Source of the DNA: Nemopilema nomurai
Taxonomy: Eukaryota; Cnidaria; Scyphozoa; Rhizostomeae; Rhizostomatidae
NCBI GenBank assembly: GCA_003864495.1
Contig: PEDN01001360.1
Coordinates: forward strand, 466,590 to 530,589
Reading direction: 5' to 3'
Length of the DNA stretch: 64,000 nt
In this document: one piece after another, positions 11,701 to 23,500 of the stretch
Layout: the number at the start of each line of letters is the position of its first letter
Numbering within the stretch: position 1 is the first letter of the stretch
Notes under the pieces: model-generated
What the model was told of the DNA's origin: nothing
The model's input: the letters and a program-made list of their open reading frames with translations, nothing else
Database searches by the model: none
Program-made: the position numbers and the translations under genes

Positions 11701-14700
11701 ATGTCCTCTATGCATATTCAAGACAATAACACCATTGGCAGGTCAAATCCTGATGAAAAAGTCTTGACGAAAAATGAGGTTTTTGGCAAGGTTATAGCCT
11801 TGCTTTTTGGTCAAAACTGAACAAGTGCAAATCTTAAAAGCCCGCGGTCTTTTTCCTCAGGAATCACCCCTGGCATGTCCTCTATGCATATTCAAGACAA
11901 TAACACCATTGGCAGGTCAAATCCTGATGAAAAAGTCTTGACGAAAATGAGGGTTTTTGGCAAGGTTATAGCCTTGCTTTTTGGTCAAAACTGAACAAGT
12001 GCAAATCTTAAAGCCCGCGGTCTTTTTCCCTCAGGAATCACCCCTGGCATGTCCTCTATGCATATTCAAGACAATAACACCATTGGCAGGTCAAATCCTG
12101 ATGAAAAAGTCTTGACGAAATATGAGGGTTTTTGGCAAGGTTATAGCCTTGCTTTTTGGTCAAAACTGAACAAGTGCAAATCTTCAAAGCCCGCGGTCTT
12201 TTTCCCTCAGGAATCACCCCTGGCATGTCCTCTATGCATATTCAAGACAATAACACCATTGGCAGGTCAAATCCTGATGAAAAAGTCTTGACGAAAAGAG
12301 GTTTTTGGCAAGGTTATAGCCTTGCTTTTTGGTCAAAACTGAACAAGTGCAAATCTTCAAAGCCCGCGGTCTTTTTCCCTCAGGAATCACCCCTGGCATG
12401 TCCTCTATGCATATTCAAGACAATAACACCATTGGCAGGTCAAATCCTGATGAAAAAGTCTTGACGAAAAATGAGGTTTTTGGCAAGGTTATAGCCTTGC
12501 TTTTTGGTCAAAACTGAACAAGTGCAAATCTTAAAGCCCGCGGTCTTTTTCCCTCAGGAATCACCTGGCATGTCCTCTATGCATATTCAAGACAATAACA
12601 CCATTGGCAGGTCAAATCCTGATGAAAAAGTCTTGACGAAAATGAGGTTTTTGGCAAGGTTATAGCCTTGCTTTTTGGTCAAAACTGAACAAGTGCAAAT
12701 CTTAAAAGCCCGCGGTCTTTTTCCCTCAGGAATCACCCCTGGCATGTCCTCTATGCATATTCAAGACAATAACACCATTGGCAGGTCAAATCCTGATGAA
12801 AAAGTCTTGACGAAAATGAGGGTTTTTGGCAAGGTTATAGCCTTGCTTTTTGGTCAAAACTGAACAAGTGCAAATCTTCAAAGCCCGCGGTCTTTTTCCC
12901 TCAGGAATCACCCCTGGCATGTCCTCTATGCATATTCAAGACAATAACACCATTGGCAGGTCAAATCCTGATGAAAAAGTCTTGACGAAATATGAGGGTT
13001 TTTGGCAAGGTTATAGCCTTGCTTTTTGGTCAAAACTGAACAAGTGCAAATCTTCAAAGCCCGCGGTCTTTTTCCCTCAGGAATCACCCCTGGCATGTCC
13101 TCTATGCATATTCAAGACAATAACACCATTGGCAGGTCAAATCCTGATGAAAAGTCTTGACGAAAATGAGGGTTTTGGCAAGGTTATAGCCTTGCTTTTT
13201 GGTCAAAACTGAACAAGTGCAAATCTTAAAAGCCCGCGGTCTTTTTCCCTCAGGAATCACCCTGGCATGTCTCTATGCATATTCAAGACAATAACACCAT
13301 TGGCAGGTCAAATCCTGATGAAAAAGTCTTGACGAAAAATGAGGTTTTTGGCAAGGTTATAGCCTTGCTTTTTGGTCAAAACTGAACAAGTGCAAATCTT
13401 CAAAGCCCGCGGTCTTTTCCCTCAGGAATCACCCCTGGCATGTCCTCTATGCATATTCAAGACAATAACACCATTGGCAGGTCAAATCCTGATGAAAAAG
13501 TCTTGACGAAAATGAGGGTTTTTGGCAAGGTTATAGCCTTGCTTTTTGGTCAAAACTGAACAAGTGCAAATCTTAAAGCCCGCGGTCTTTTTCCCTCAGG
13601 AATCACCCCTGGCATGTCCTCTATGCATATTCAAGACAATAACACCATTGGCAGGTCAAATCCTGATGAAAAAGTCTTGACGAAAAATGAGGTTTTTGGC
13701 AAGGTTATAGCCTTGCTTTTTGGTCAAAACTGAACAAGTGCAAATCTTAAAGCCCGCGGTCTTTTTCCCTCAGGAATCACCCCTGGCATGTCCTCTATGC
13801 ATATTCAAGACAATAACACCATTGGCAGGTCAAATCCTGATGAAAAAGTCTTGACGAAAAATGAGGGTTTTTGGCAAGGTTATAGCCTTGCTTTTTGGTC
13901 AAAACTGAACAAGTGCAAATCTTCAAAGCCCGCGGTCTTTTTCCCTCAGGAATCACCCCTGGCATGTCCTCTATGCATATTCAAGACAATAACACCATTG
14001 GCAGGTCAAATCCTGATGAAAAAGTCTTGACGAAAATGAGGGTTTTTGGCAAGGTTATAGCCTTGCTTTTTGGTCAAAACTGAACAAGTGCAAATCTTAA
14101 AGCCCGCGGTCTTTTTCCCTCAGGAATCACCCCTGGCATGTCCTCTATGCATATTCAAGACAATAACACCATTGGCAGGTCAAATCCTGATGAAAAAGTC
14201 TTGACGAAAAATGAGGGTTTTTGGCAAGGTTATAGCCTTGCTTTTTGGTCAAAACTGAACAAGTGCAAATCTTCAAAGCCCGCGGTCTTTTTCCCTCAGG
14301 AATCACCCCTGGCATGTCCTCTATGCATATTCAAGACAATAACACCATTGGCAGGTCAAATCCTGATGAAAAAGTCTTGACGAAATATGAGGGTTTTTGG
14401 CAAGGTTATAGCCTTGCTTTTTGGTCAAAACTGAACAAGTGCAAATCTTCAAAGCCCGCGGTCTTTTTCCCTCAGGAATCACCCCTGGCATGTCCTCTAT
14501 GCATATTCAAGACAATAACACCATTGGCAGGTCAAATCCTGATGAAAAAGTCTTGACGAAAATGAGGTTTTTGGCAAGGTTATAGCCTTGCTTTTTGGTC
14601 AAAACTGAACAAGTGCAAATCTTCAAAGCCCGCGGTCTTTTTCCCTCAGGAATCACCCTGGCATGTCCTCTATGCATATTCAAGACAATAACACCATTGG

Positions 14701-15490
14701 CAGGTCAAATCCTGATGAAAAAGTCTTGACGAAAAATGAGGGTTTTTGGCAAGGTTATAGCCTTGCTTTTTGGTCAAAACTGAACAAGTGCAAATCTTAA
14801 AAGCCCGCGGTCTTTTTCCCTCAGGAATCACCCCTGGCATGTCCTCTATGCATATTCAAGACAATAACACCATTGGCAGGTCAAATCCTGATGAAAAAGT
14901 CTTGACGAAATATGAGGGTTTTTGGCAAGGTTATAGCCTTGCTTTTTGGTCAAACTGAACAAGTGCAAATCTTAAAGCCCGCGGTCTTTTTCCCTCAGGA
15001 ATCACCCTGGCATGTCCTCTATGCATATTCAAGACAATAACACCATTGGCAGGTCAAATCCTGATGGAAAAGTCTTGACGAAATATAAGGGTTTTTTTGC
15101 AAGGTTATAGCCTTGCTTTTTGGTCAAAACTGAACAAGTGCAAATCTTAAAAGCCCGCGGTCTTTTCCCCTCATAAATCACCCCTGGCATGCCCTCTATG
15201 CCTATTCAAGGCAATACACCATTGGCAGGTCAAATCCTGATGAAAAAGTCTTGACCAAAAATGAGGGTTTTTGGCAAGGTTATAGCCTTGCTTTTTGGTC
15301 AAAACTGAACAAGTGCAAATCTTCAAAGCCCGCGGTCTTTTTCCCTCAGGAATCACCCCTGGCATGTCCTTAATTCTTGACCAAAAATGAGGGATTTTGG
15401 CAAGGTTATAGCCTTGTTTTTTGATCAAAACTAATCAAGTGGAGATCTTTAAAGCCCGCTATCATTTTTCCACAGGAATCACCTCAGGCA
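5757..15490. repeat. Satellite array: about 55 tandem copies of a roughly 175 bp unit
   Basis: I located the word GGCAGGTCAAATCCTGATG or a one-base variant about 55 times between 5815 and 15226, at spacings of about 170-178 bases. Each unit carries CATATTCAAGACAATAACACC, a perfect six-base stem around TTATAG (GCAAGGTTATAGCCTTGC), GGTCAAAACTGAACAAGTGC and a CCGCGG (SacII) site. Copies are very similar. They differ mainly in short indels (CACCCCTGG, CACCCTGG or CACCTGG; GAAAAATGAG, GAAAATGAG or GAAATATGAG) and in CTTCAAAG versus CTTAAAG or CTTAAAAG. The many short open frames in it all come from the repeat, are interrupted in every unit (for example TGA within AACTGAACAAG) and are not genes. 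The first unit (5757-5790) and the last 130 bases are degraded. No transposase or helicase coding is attached. Confidence 0.97.
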
Positions 15491-17123
15491 AGCATTAGTG
15501 ACATTTTACCGTAAATTTTTTGTCTAAACTTCGCTAGGAACAAGAAACATTTAATTTCGAGCATTCTTATGCTTGACTACAGGACTATGGGTTACGAAGT
15601 TAAAAAAATGTAGATAGGTATAGTAACAGTCAGTACAGTAACACATCGGAATTAATTAGAAATGTAAATAAGAATTTACAGTCTGATTATAAGGTAAGGA
15701 CAGACATTTTTATCCTAAATGTTAAAATGAAGATGTTCTTACCTGCTTTATCTCCATGTTCTTATGAGATCGTATCATATTTACCAAATCATGAAAATCT
15801 CAAGGTCAGAACGAAATCTCTGACTTTTAACATTGGAATAAACTAATTCCTAACACTTTTTCAAATGCAGAAGATACAGCTTTTGTATTGTTTTATTTAG
15901 ACAAGGGAGAATATGACAATTGACAAAGTAGCTTTTTACATTTGAGTTCATGAAAATAATCTAAATTTTCTGAACATGAGCCAAGCATTTCAGGACATGG
16001 GAGCATGGGAGGTAAGCAAATTAACTTTTACTAACAGCCACCATTAACTTGATTCTGTAAAAAATCCTTCTGTTAACAAGAAACCTCAAACTATTGTAAG
16101 GAATAAGCATTGTGATTGAAATTGGTTTATAATCAACAAAACAGCACAACCTCTAACATTTTGAAATTCAGTCAGGCAAACTGCAAATCTAGAAACTATT
16201 GCCTATTAATTATAGCTGCAAGTGTCTATGGAACAAAAACAAGTTTCAAGAATCTTTCAACATGAAAGGTCCATACATACTACGATTAAATACTGCAAAT
16301 CAACTATTTTGTTGAGGGTATTGACTTTGTAAAGGAGTAAAATCTTTCGAAGTATAAAGAACCTTTGACCCTATACTTTGGAATGATGAAATAGATAAAG
16401 AATTGTTTCCCTTCTTTACTTTAACTTACAAAACGTGAAAATTCCTACTATCCAGGAGAGGCCTTGTCTGCATGACATGGAAAAATTGTAACTAGCAAAT
16501 ATGCCAGACAAGTGCTACATTATTGGCAAGATTCTTTAAGGATCGGTTGTTGTGAAAAATCAGAATTTCTTATCAGTTACAACTATTGAAGAAAGATATG
16601 GACGTGTAGAACAAAGTAGTTGGGTAGATGGAAGTATCGAACACTGCTGTGAAGACTGGTTAGAGTTCAGACTGGCCTGAAATAAGAATAATAACTTTTT
16701 TAAAAACAAAAAGTATCACTGCTTCATTTTAAGCATAACCTGCTTAACTTTGTGAAGAATTCAAGGAGATAGAGCCACAAGTAATGACAACAGTGCATTA
16801 TCAAAGCATTATGATACACTTTCCAAACAGAGGAATCACAAATCAAATTAGGGAAGAGGTTTGAAGCCTCTTTACTTTGCGTTCTTGAGAGTACTGTGCA
16901 AGGTATTGGGCTAATTAAGTATGAATTTTTCTTCCAAAAGATGTTTTTACAGAGTTATATATTCTAACTTATGGAATCTTTACTTTATATTAGAGATTAC
17001 TATAAGTCATAAATCAACTATACTTGTATGCTTGCAAAATCAAATTGAAGGCATTCTAAATCTTTTAACAGTTATGTTTCAGCTTTCAAAGGAGTTAGAT
17101 TTACAAAGAGATGTGTATATAAC
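15491..17123. other. Intergenic DNA between satellite and beta-helix gene
   Basis: AT-rich DNA with no open frame I can support. It should contain the 3' UTR of the minus-strand gene that ends at 17124, but I found no convincing canonical poly(A) signal on that strand. Confidence 0.5.
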
Positions 17124-20100
17124 CTAAAAGTCTTTGAAGGCAAGATACCTTGCTTCGCTGTCATCTTCCATTCCTGGTGATTGCTCTTCTGCATCCTCAC
17201 TGGCACGATGAGGGAAGTGTGGTACTTTGTCTGAAATGAGAAGGCAAAAAGTCTAACTAACATTTCTGAGCAGCATTGACAATCGCCAAAAAATCTTTCA
17301 GGGATCTGTGAAAACAAAGTAAGCTCTGTTGATAAAGATGTATATCACAAGGGCAAACTTTTAACCAAATCGTTAGTTGGGGTAACACGTTAAATTTTGA
17401 AAATCTGCCACGTCCATTTTAAAAGAGATGAATGTGACAGATTAATTCCTGCACTTCAAAATCAAAGGGGAAGAATTTGGGTAATTAATGTGGGTATTGA
17501 AAAGAGAGCAGTAAAAAAGGGCTAAAGAGCCATCATTTCATTTTGACTTATCCAAAAAGGCAAATCTTTGATCATTTGGATTTTGGAGTTGATATTTCAA
17601 AATTTTGGCTTACAGACAAATGGGGATTTCAAAATCATATGAATAAGCAAATCCATCAAGGATTGGTGGGGCAGCCATTTATCTTTATACTACAGATACA
17701 GCACACTTTATACTAACAACTGTATATTTTGTTGAAACTTCATAAACAATCTTTTTAATGCTGATGTTGAAAATTACGCCTCAAATTTGTATGATACATT
17801 TTTGTTAGAGCTCTTGATGGATTTTTAAAAAGCCTGAATTTTGAGCAGTATGTAAATCCATTCAATTTTCAAAGTGTGGCCAAGAAGTTGTGGTAGAATG
17901 CTTTAGAATAATTGGAGAAACAAATGACTGTTTTTTCCACCAATATACATCAATTTTATATATAGGAATGGTAACCAACTAGATCTCTTTTCTTCTTCTG
18001 CAAAAACTCTGCAATGATAATATTTACAATTATATTTACAATAAAACTAAGAAAACTCACTGCTGGTTCTTTGATCATTTCCCTTGCCTCTGACTGATTG
18101 CCGTGCAGATTTGTACAGCCAGTTCAGAAGTGGACAGATGATGCAGATGAAAGGCAAATACACCAGCACTGCGGCAGTTACTTGAAAGCCCACTCTGTTC
18201 CTCTCTCTGTAATCACATTCAATGCCACATTTATTGTGGCCACAACAGAGATATTGAAAAGAAGCAAGGCATCAAAAAATACATCCGTGTCTCCCTGTAA
18301 GGCTTTACAACAAGAAAAACAAGAAGAACAACCTGACAAACAAGTGCCAAAACTGTATCTCTGAGAACACCTGATTCAGTAAAGACAAAACTGGCAAAGA
18401 CCAGGCACCTGCATATCAAATAAAAGGAAGCAAACTGTTTGTACTCATTCTTGAATGGCTGCTGGAATGAATCAATAATCCCCTTAGACTTGGTATAACA
18501 TTGAATCAGAAAGGGGGAAAAAATCAGTGCAAATGGGAAAAATAACACAACAGCAAGTAAGACTAGTATTGCCAAAACACCATATCCAACATGTTCTTCT
18601 CCAAAGAACTCAGAGTCACCATGCAAATACAAGACCTTAACTCCATCAACCTCAATGTAGTGTAACAGTTCAAAAGTAATGCGGGTGAAATCTGCATAAA
18701 CAAATATGCTCAAAAGGGCCAAGGCTTGAAGTGCTGTCTTTTTGTTAAATGGACACCTTCTCCATCGTGATGATAGATAACAAATGAATCCAGTGCATAG
18801 AAGAATGTAAGTTGGTGTCAGGTAATTGAGTGCAAGCTTTTCCAAGTCGGTTAGGCCATCCCAGAGACAGACGCCAAAGTTACCACCAGTGCCTGAAAAG
18901 TTTGTGAGTCCCATTACAAAAGAAATGAACTTATCAACTCTCAGATTGCCGACCAAGACCAACGGTAGGACTTGGTATGAGTACAGATAAGCATTCACAT
19001 AGGTGAAGAAGGACTCCAGGTTTAAAAACATGATGAATACAACAAAAAGTGTCAAAAGGAAAACCCACAACAGCAAAAGAGCCAGATAGCTATTGGAGCA
19101 TTTTTCACAGTCCTCATTTCCAAGAAGAACACTGTACCCTTTGTTGCAACTGCCACAAAGAACTGAGTCCCACTTTCTATTTTTAGCACATTGTTTATGC
19201 TCGTTGTACAAACATTGTACATCAGAATCTGTTGCACCTTTGCATCTTGCACAATAATTGAGTGGACAATGATGCTTTGCAAAGTATTCATTTTGCCCCC
19301 GGGGGTTGCCCCATCTTCCACGAACTATGTAGACATTGTCAGCTTGGCAAAGAAAAACTCCCCTTTCAAGACCCTGGGTGGAAAGACATTTGCAGGTTGA
19401 TTCTCCTGGAGGCTGATAATATCCACGCTGGCATTTGCTTAGCCATCTGTCTACAAGATTAGCAGTGATTGAAACACCAACAACAGTTTCGATTGTCACA
19501 TTGAAACGAGAATTTTCACGGCCAGAAATTGATATCTTAGGAAGTTTATCCTTCACAGCAAAGACATCAGATCCTGCTAAACGTACAGAAGGATCAGATG
19601 ACAAGATCTCGACTTTCACAGTGCCAAAAGTAGAATTCCAAAGCTCATCTCTAAGAATGAGACGAGGTTGAAAAAGCTTGGTAGGTGGAATGTTCCAGTC
19701 ACTTTCTGGCAATTCCATTACAACAGGACTTGTCATAATTGCTGGCTCAGCATCTTTTGATTGATAAAAGATACTTGGCCACTGCATGGCTGTATTATTG
19801 TATTTTGGCTCCCCATACTGACGACACCAATTCAGTGTAGACATAAATACTGCACTCCCTGATGCAGTTGATGCTGTATTATTAATGAACTCAATTTTTG
19901 TATCAAATGTCTTTGGGTGCTGCTCCTCATCACCAAATACTATCGCACAGGTGTACACCAAAAATTCTGTCGAGTTCATAGGTGCCATTGGGGGACCTGG
20001 GGTTTTGACATACAGAGCACCACCAAGTCTTGTTGCTGAATTTTCAAGGAAAACAATATGTGACTTCTCCCTCAGCTTGATGTAAGAGTCACCATAAGCG

Positions 20101-21524
20101 GCTACAGCACCACCCTTAATGCCAGAATTCCTGATAAAGCTGACATTATCAAACAGTTCCAAAGATGAAAACTCTAGTACCAAAGCTGTCCAACTGTTGT
20201 TTTCAAACTTGTTCCCGTTTTTTAGTACACCAATGCTCGAAAAGAGGTAAAGTGCACCTTTGCCAGATGTTTCTTCAAGGTAGTTTGTCACAAAGTTTTC
20301 AGATAGCAAAGATCCATGCAACTCAAACTTGCTAACAGACATATGAATCCCAGTGCCAATGAAAGCTTTGTTACCAATAAACTTGCAGCTCTTAAAAATT
20401 GTAACTTCTTTGTTGATTGCCTCCTTTGTTTCTCTGTATTGGCTGTATGCCCCTCCAATTTCAGCTGAATTATCTCTAAATGTACAATTCCTTAATGTTA
20501 TCAAGTTTATGCCAAACTTATGATTCGCTGCCAACCCTACACGAATACCACCTCCACCATAGGTTGCTCTATTCCCAATAAATGATGACTGCTCTACTCT
20601 TACAGAATTGTTTCCAGATTTTTTGTGAAACTCTGCAAATATCCCTGCACCCCACAAGGCAGTGTTGTTTTGAAAAAGACAATCCTTGAAAAGGAAGCTG
20701 TTATTGGTAGCAACTCCCTTGGATGTAATTGAAACTCCGCCTCCTCTTCCAAATGCAACATATGTACTTGTATCATTTTCTGGGGATGGGTAGCTGTATT
20801 TATTTTCTGCAATGTTGCTGTAAAAGGAATTATTGCTCAACGTGTAAACACAGTCTTTATAAAATTCACTCGAAAACATGCCTGCATCACTTGTGAATTC
20901 TATATACAGGCCACCACCAGATGCAGTTCCTCGAAAACCAGAAGTTTTGCGCAATTGGGCGTTCTCGAAACTGACATTACCCAATGCAACGTTCCCACAT
21001 ACATCATAGAAAACTGCGCCCATGCCAAAAGAGTTGCTTATTTTGACATTGCTGAGTTCTACAAAGTAGCAACTTTTGAGGAAAAAACTTGTAAACAAAG
21101 GGAGACTTTTCCCATCCACGCGCGATGTCGATGGATGCTTTGCACCACAGTTGTCAAGTCGCAGCCCGCTAATGGTCAAGAAATGGCAGTTTTTGAACGA
21201 CAAACCAGCGCCTTCACCATAACAATTAATACCTGAATAACTTCCTTTCAAAATGAATCCAGTTGTGTAGTTTACATAAACTGTTTCATTCAATGTGTGC
21301 AAGCCCCTCGACAAGATTACTGTGGTGAAATTCAGCGATGGTTTCTTCATGGCATACGATAGGCTGCCACATGGCACTGAGTTGTTCTTCCAGCAATCGG
21401 CAATATCTTTCCCATTTGGGTCAACTTTGATTACCGTTTGCGGAGATATTCCCGCCGCCAAAGAGCACCAGATTAGGCCCTCAAACAGAAGAATCTTCAA
21501 ACAATTGGTGATGAATTTATCCAT
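17124..21524 (-). pseudogene. Beta-helix (Pmp-like) secreted/multi-TM surface protein gene, two frameshifts
   Basis: The uninterrupted frame runs from ATG at 21524 to a stop at 18231 (1097 aa). It encodes a signal peptide (about residues 1-24), a long right-handed beta-helix region (about 60-590) with repeated FxxNxAxxGGA-type motifs such as NNTALWGAGIF and FLENSATRLGGALYV, a linker, a cysteine-rich segment (about 715-830) and several hydrophobic helices (about 835-1085). The stop looks secondary. Just before it, shifting frame near 18288-18293 continues the membrane segment (FFDALLLFNISVVATINVAL), and a second shift near 18200-18208 restores another hydrophobic helix (VTAAVLVYLPFICIICPLL). 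That frame reaches a GTGAGT donor at 18060; an exon at 17230-17124 with a TTTCAG acceptor then continues in frame through an acidic tail to TAG. Exon 1 is 18061-21524. With both shifts repaired the length would be 1189 aa. Such proteins are numerous in cnidarians, with no established function. This could be a dying gene or two consensus errors in the assembly. Confidence 0.72.
17231..18060 (-). other. Intron of the beta-helix gene
   Basis: This 830 bp intron has a GTGAGT donor (18060-18055) and a TTTCAG acceptor ending at 17231. The exon phases match across it only in the frame reached after the second frameshift, which supports both the intron and the frameshift interpretation. Confidence 0.7.
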
Positions 21525-21710
21525 GTTTCGACATTACTTCCCCTTCGTATCGGGTTGAAGCGAGTTTCAAGTCGCAGCAGCCTTTATTCTTGATTGACAC
21601 CATACAGCAACACGGAAGTTGGCATCACCCCTAGTTCCAGGTGACATTAATCATGCAAATAAGTCATGCCTCGTTGCCCTTCTGCAAAACGAGGTGAATA
21701 CACGGTTTTT
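21525..21710. other. Upstream region of the beta-helix gene
   Basis: This is the short stretch between the start codon of the minus-strand beta-helix gene and the first edge of the split TIR element. It should hold the promoter and 5' UTR. I see no clear TATA box or initiator. Confidence 0.35.
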
Positions 21711-21834
21711 TATAAGAAACCGGTTTATAAGAAACCAAATACTAGCCCCCAAAATTTAAGAAACTTTTAGAACTAAATAAATATTTTTAAGAAACTCCAA
21801 AAAATAAGATGACTTTCTGAGCCGGAAAATAATA

Positions 21835-21842
21835 CGTACCGG
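21835..21842. other. Left target-site duplication of hAT-type element
   Basis: CGTACCGG directly precedes the element and is repeated exactly at 23493-23500 after it. An 8 bp duplication is the hallmark of the hAT superfamily. Confidence 0.88.
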
Positions 21843-23492
21843 CAGGGGCGGCTCAGACCAAAAATAAGTTGGTAATCAAATTGTTGGCCACGCCTTTTAC
21901 CAAAAGTGGAAACGCCCATTTTTCCTCTGAAGAAGTATTCATATAATAATGTATGTTTTTTATATTGTATTAAAGCCAACAGAACATATACAGAATATAA
22001 ATAGAACATATATGGAGCAATACAGAACATATGTAGAACATTATAGAACATATTGCAAAAGCTTTAAGATAGAATTGATTGCAAATCTAGAATTAAGCAA
22101 CCAACAATTGTATATTTAAAAAGCCAGATTTACTTTGCAAAAGATAAAAACATTTCTCCACTAAAGCTTAGACGTTATATTCGCAAAAATGCATCTGCAC
22201 ATTTTTAAACCTAAAATTTCGTCCGAATCACTATTAGCTAGCAATCTTGAGCCCACAAAATAAATAACAAAATATTTCTGATAAAGACAATGATCGAAAC
22301 ATTCTGTTTGAACTTTAGTTTTCTGAATGGATTATATGAAAAGAATAAAATATTAGACAAATGAAATATTGCAAAGTGGCAGTTTTAAAAAGATGTTGCT
22401 ATGAACCTTTTCCATCCTCAAATTATCTAATTTTTGCTACCTCTTTGCTTGCCTTTTTTAAGCTTTTTTTGCAATATTTATGCAACATCAGTGCCCATGC
22501 CTGTCCTGCACGGCCCTATGCTCCTGGCCTCCAAAAGGGTAAAGTAATCGCTGGTTGATTTGACTACCTTGATCTGAGAGGCTCATTTGGTAGATGTGAA
22601 ATGACCTTGGTGGATGTGAAATGACAACTTTGATATGATGTCATTTCAAAACCAACCCAAATATGTTTATAAAGCCTTCTTCATTTTCTCCGCCACATAT
22701 CCAAGAGAAAGATTCATACACCGAAACACTCGTTCTTTCCGTATACTTTATTCTTGGGCACGGACTTCCATCCTTCCTAAGGCGCAATCGTTGTTCGTGA
22801 CTCAAAGTGTTATCTTGTTGCACGCAGTGAAAAAATCTTCGAAACACCCCATCTAACATCGTTATTCAAAACTCGATCCATGACAAGAGATTTGACTTTT
22901 AGAGAGCAGTAGTGCCAGGTAATCGGGCTGCGGAATGACTAGGTTGCTGCGAGGCGCTTATTGTTTTAAAGCCATCTGTTCAATGGCGAATTACGTCACG
23001 ACTCCCACGAAGACAATCGCGAGGTAATCAGGAAGGGCCACGATAACCTTGCGCCTGTAATATGTCAACGTTCAAAGCAGGCATAACGCCCAACGTATGA
23101 TCTATGTCACGAGTAGTCAGTCTTTGAAGATGGTTTGAGATTAAACTACATCTAGCGACTCCATGTCTATTCATCGACTCTTGTTCTGCCTCCGCAACTA
23201 TTACACGCCGTCGTGGTATATTGGCATGGCCATCCTAATCGCAAATTCAAGCTGTCACATTTAACAAAAGCGATGTTTGCAAAAGGATTTTCAGCGAATT
23301 ATCGACTCTCTGTGAAACCATGGAAAAGAGAGCAAAAGTGCAAGGAAAGACCTTGTTGTTATGGCGCAACAACTTCTCAGAACTTTTTGATCGCCTTGTT
23401 TTTCATCATTTCGAGGTAATAAAAGAGCCCCAAAGTTCTTGAAAAAATAGGTAATCAGCGATTACCTTGATTACCCCCCAACGCCGCCCCTG
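21843..23492. mobile_element. Non-autonomous hAT-type DNA transposon, 1650 bp
   Basis: The ends are a perfect 10 bp terminal inverted repeat, CAGGGGCGGC at 21843 and GCCGCCCCTG ending at 23492, flanked by an identical 8 bp duplication CGTACCGG. CAGGG-type ends and 8 bp target duplications are established hAT features. No transposase fragment is visible: internal open frames are under about 75 codons and look random. The word GTAATC or its complement recurs near both ends and inside (21872, 22543, 22919, 23015, 23452, 23459, 23469), which may be subterminal transposase-binding sites. The exact TSD suggests fairly recent insertion. Confidence 0.88.
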
Positions 23493-23500
23493 CGTACCGG
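23493..23500. other. Right target-site duplication of hAT-type element
   Basis: Exact second copy of CGTACCGG immediately after the terminal inverted repeat that ends at 23492. Confidence 0.88.

Noticed and set aside
5677..15428. Dozens of 60-120 codon open frames with near-identical peptides (SNPDEKVLTKNEG...)
   Set aside because: All derive from the 175 bp satellite; frames are interrupted in every unit by TGA or indels and the unit length is not kept at a multiple of three.
5757..15490. CRISPR-like direct repeat array
   Set aside because: The whole 175 bp unit repeats with no unique spacers, in animal DNA with introns.
18098..18364. Plus-strand 88-codon frame overlapping the beta-helix gene, and other antisense frames in 19-21.5 kb
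   Set aside because: Shadows of the minus-strand coding sequence.
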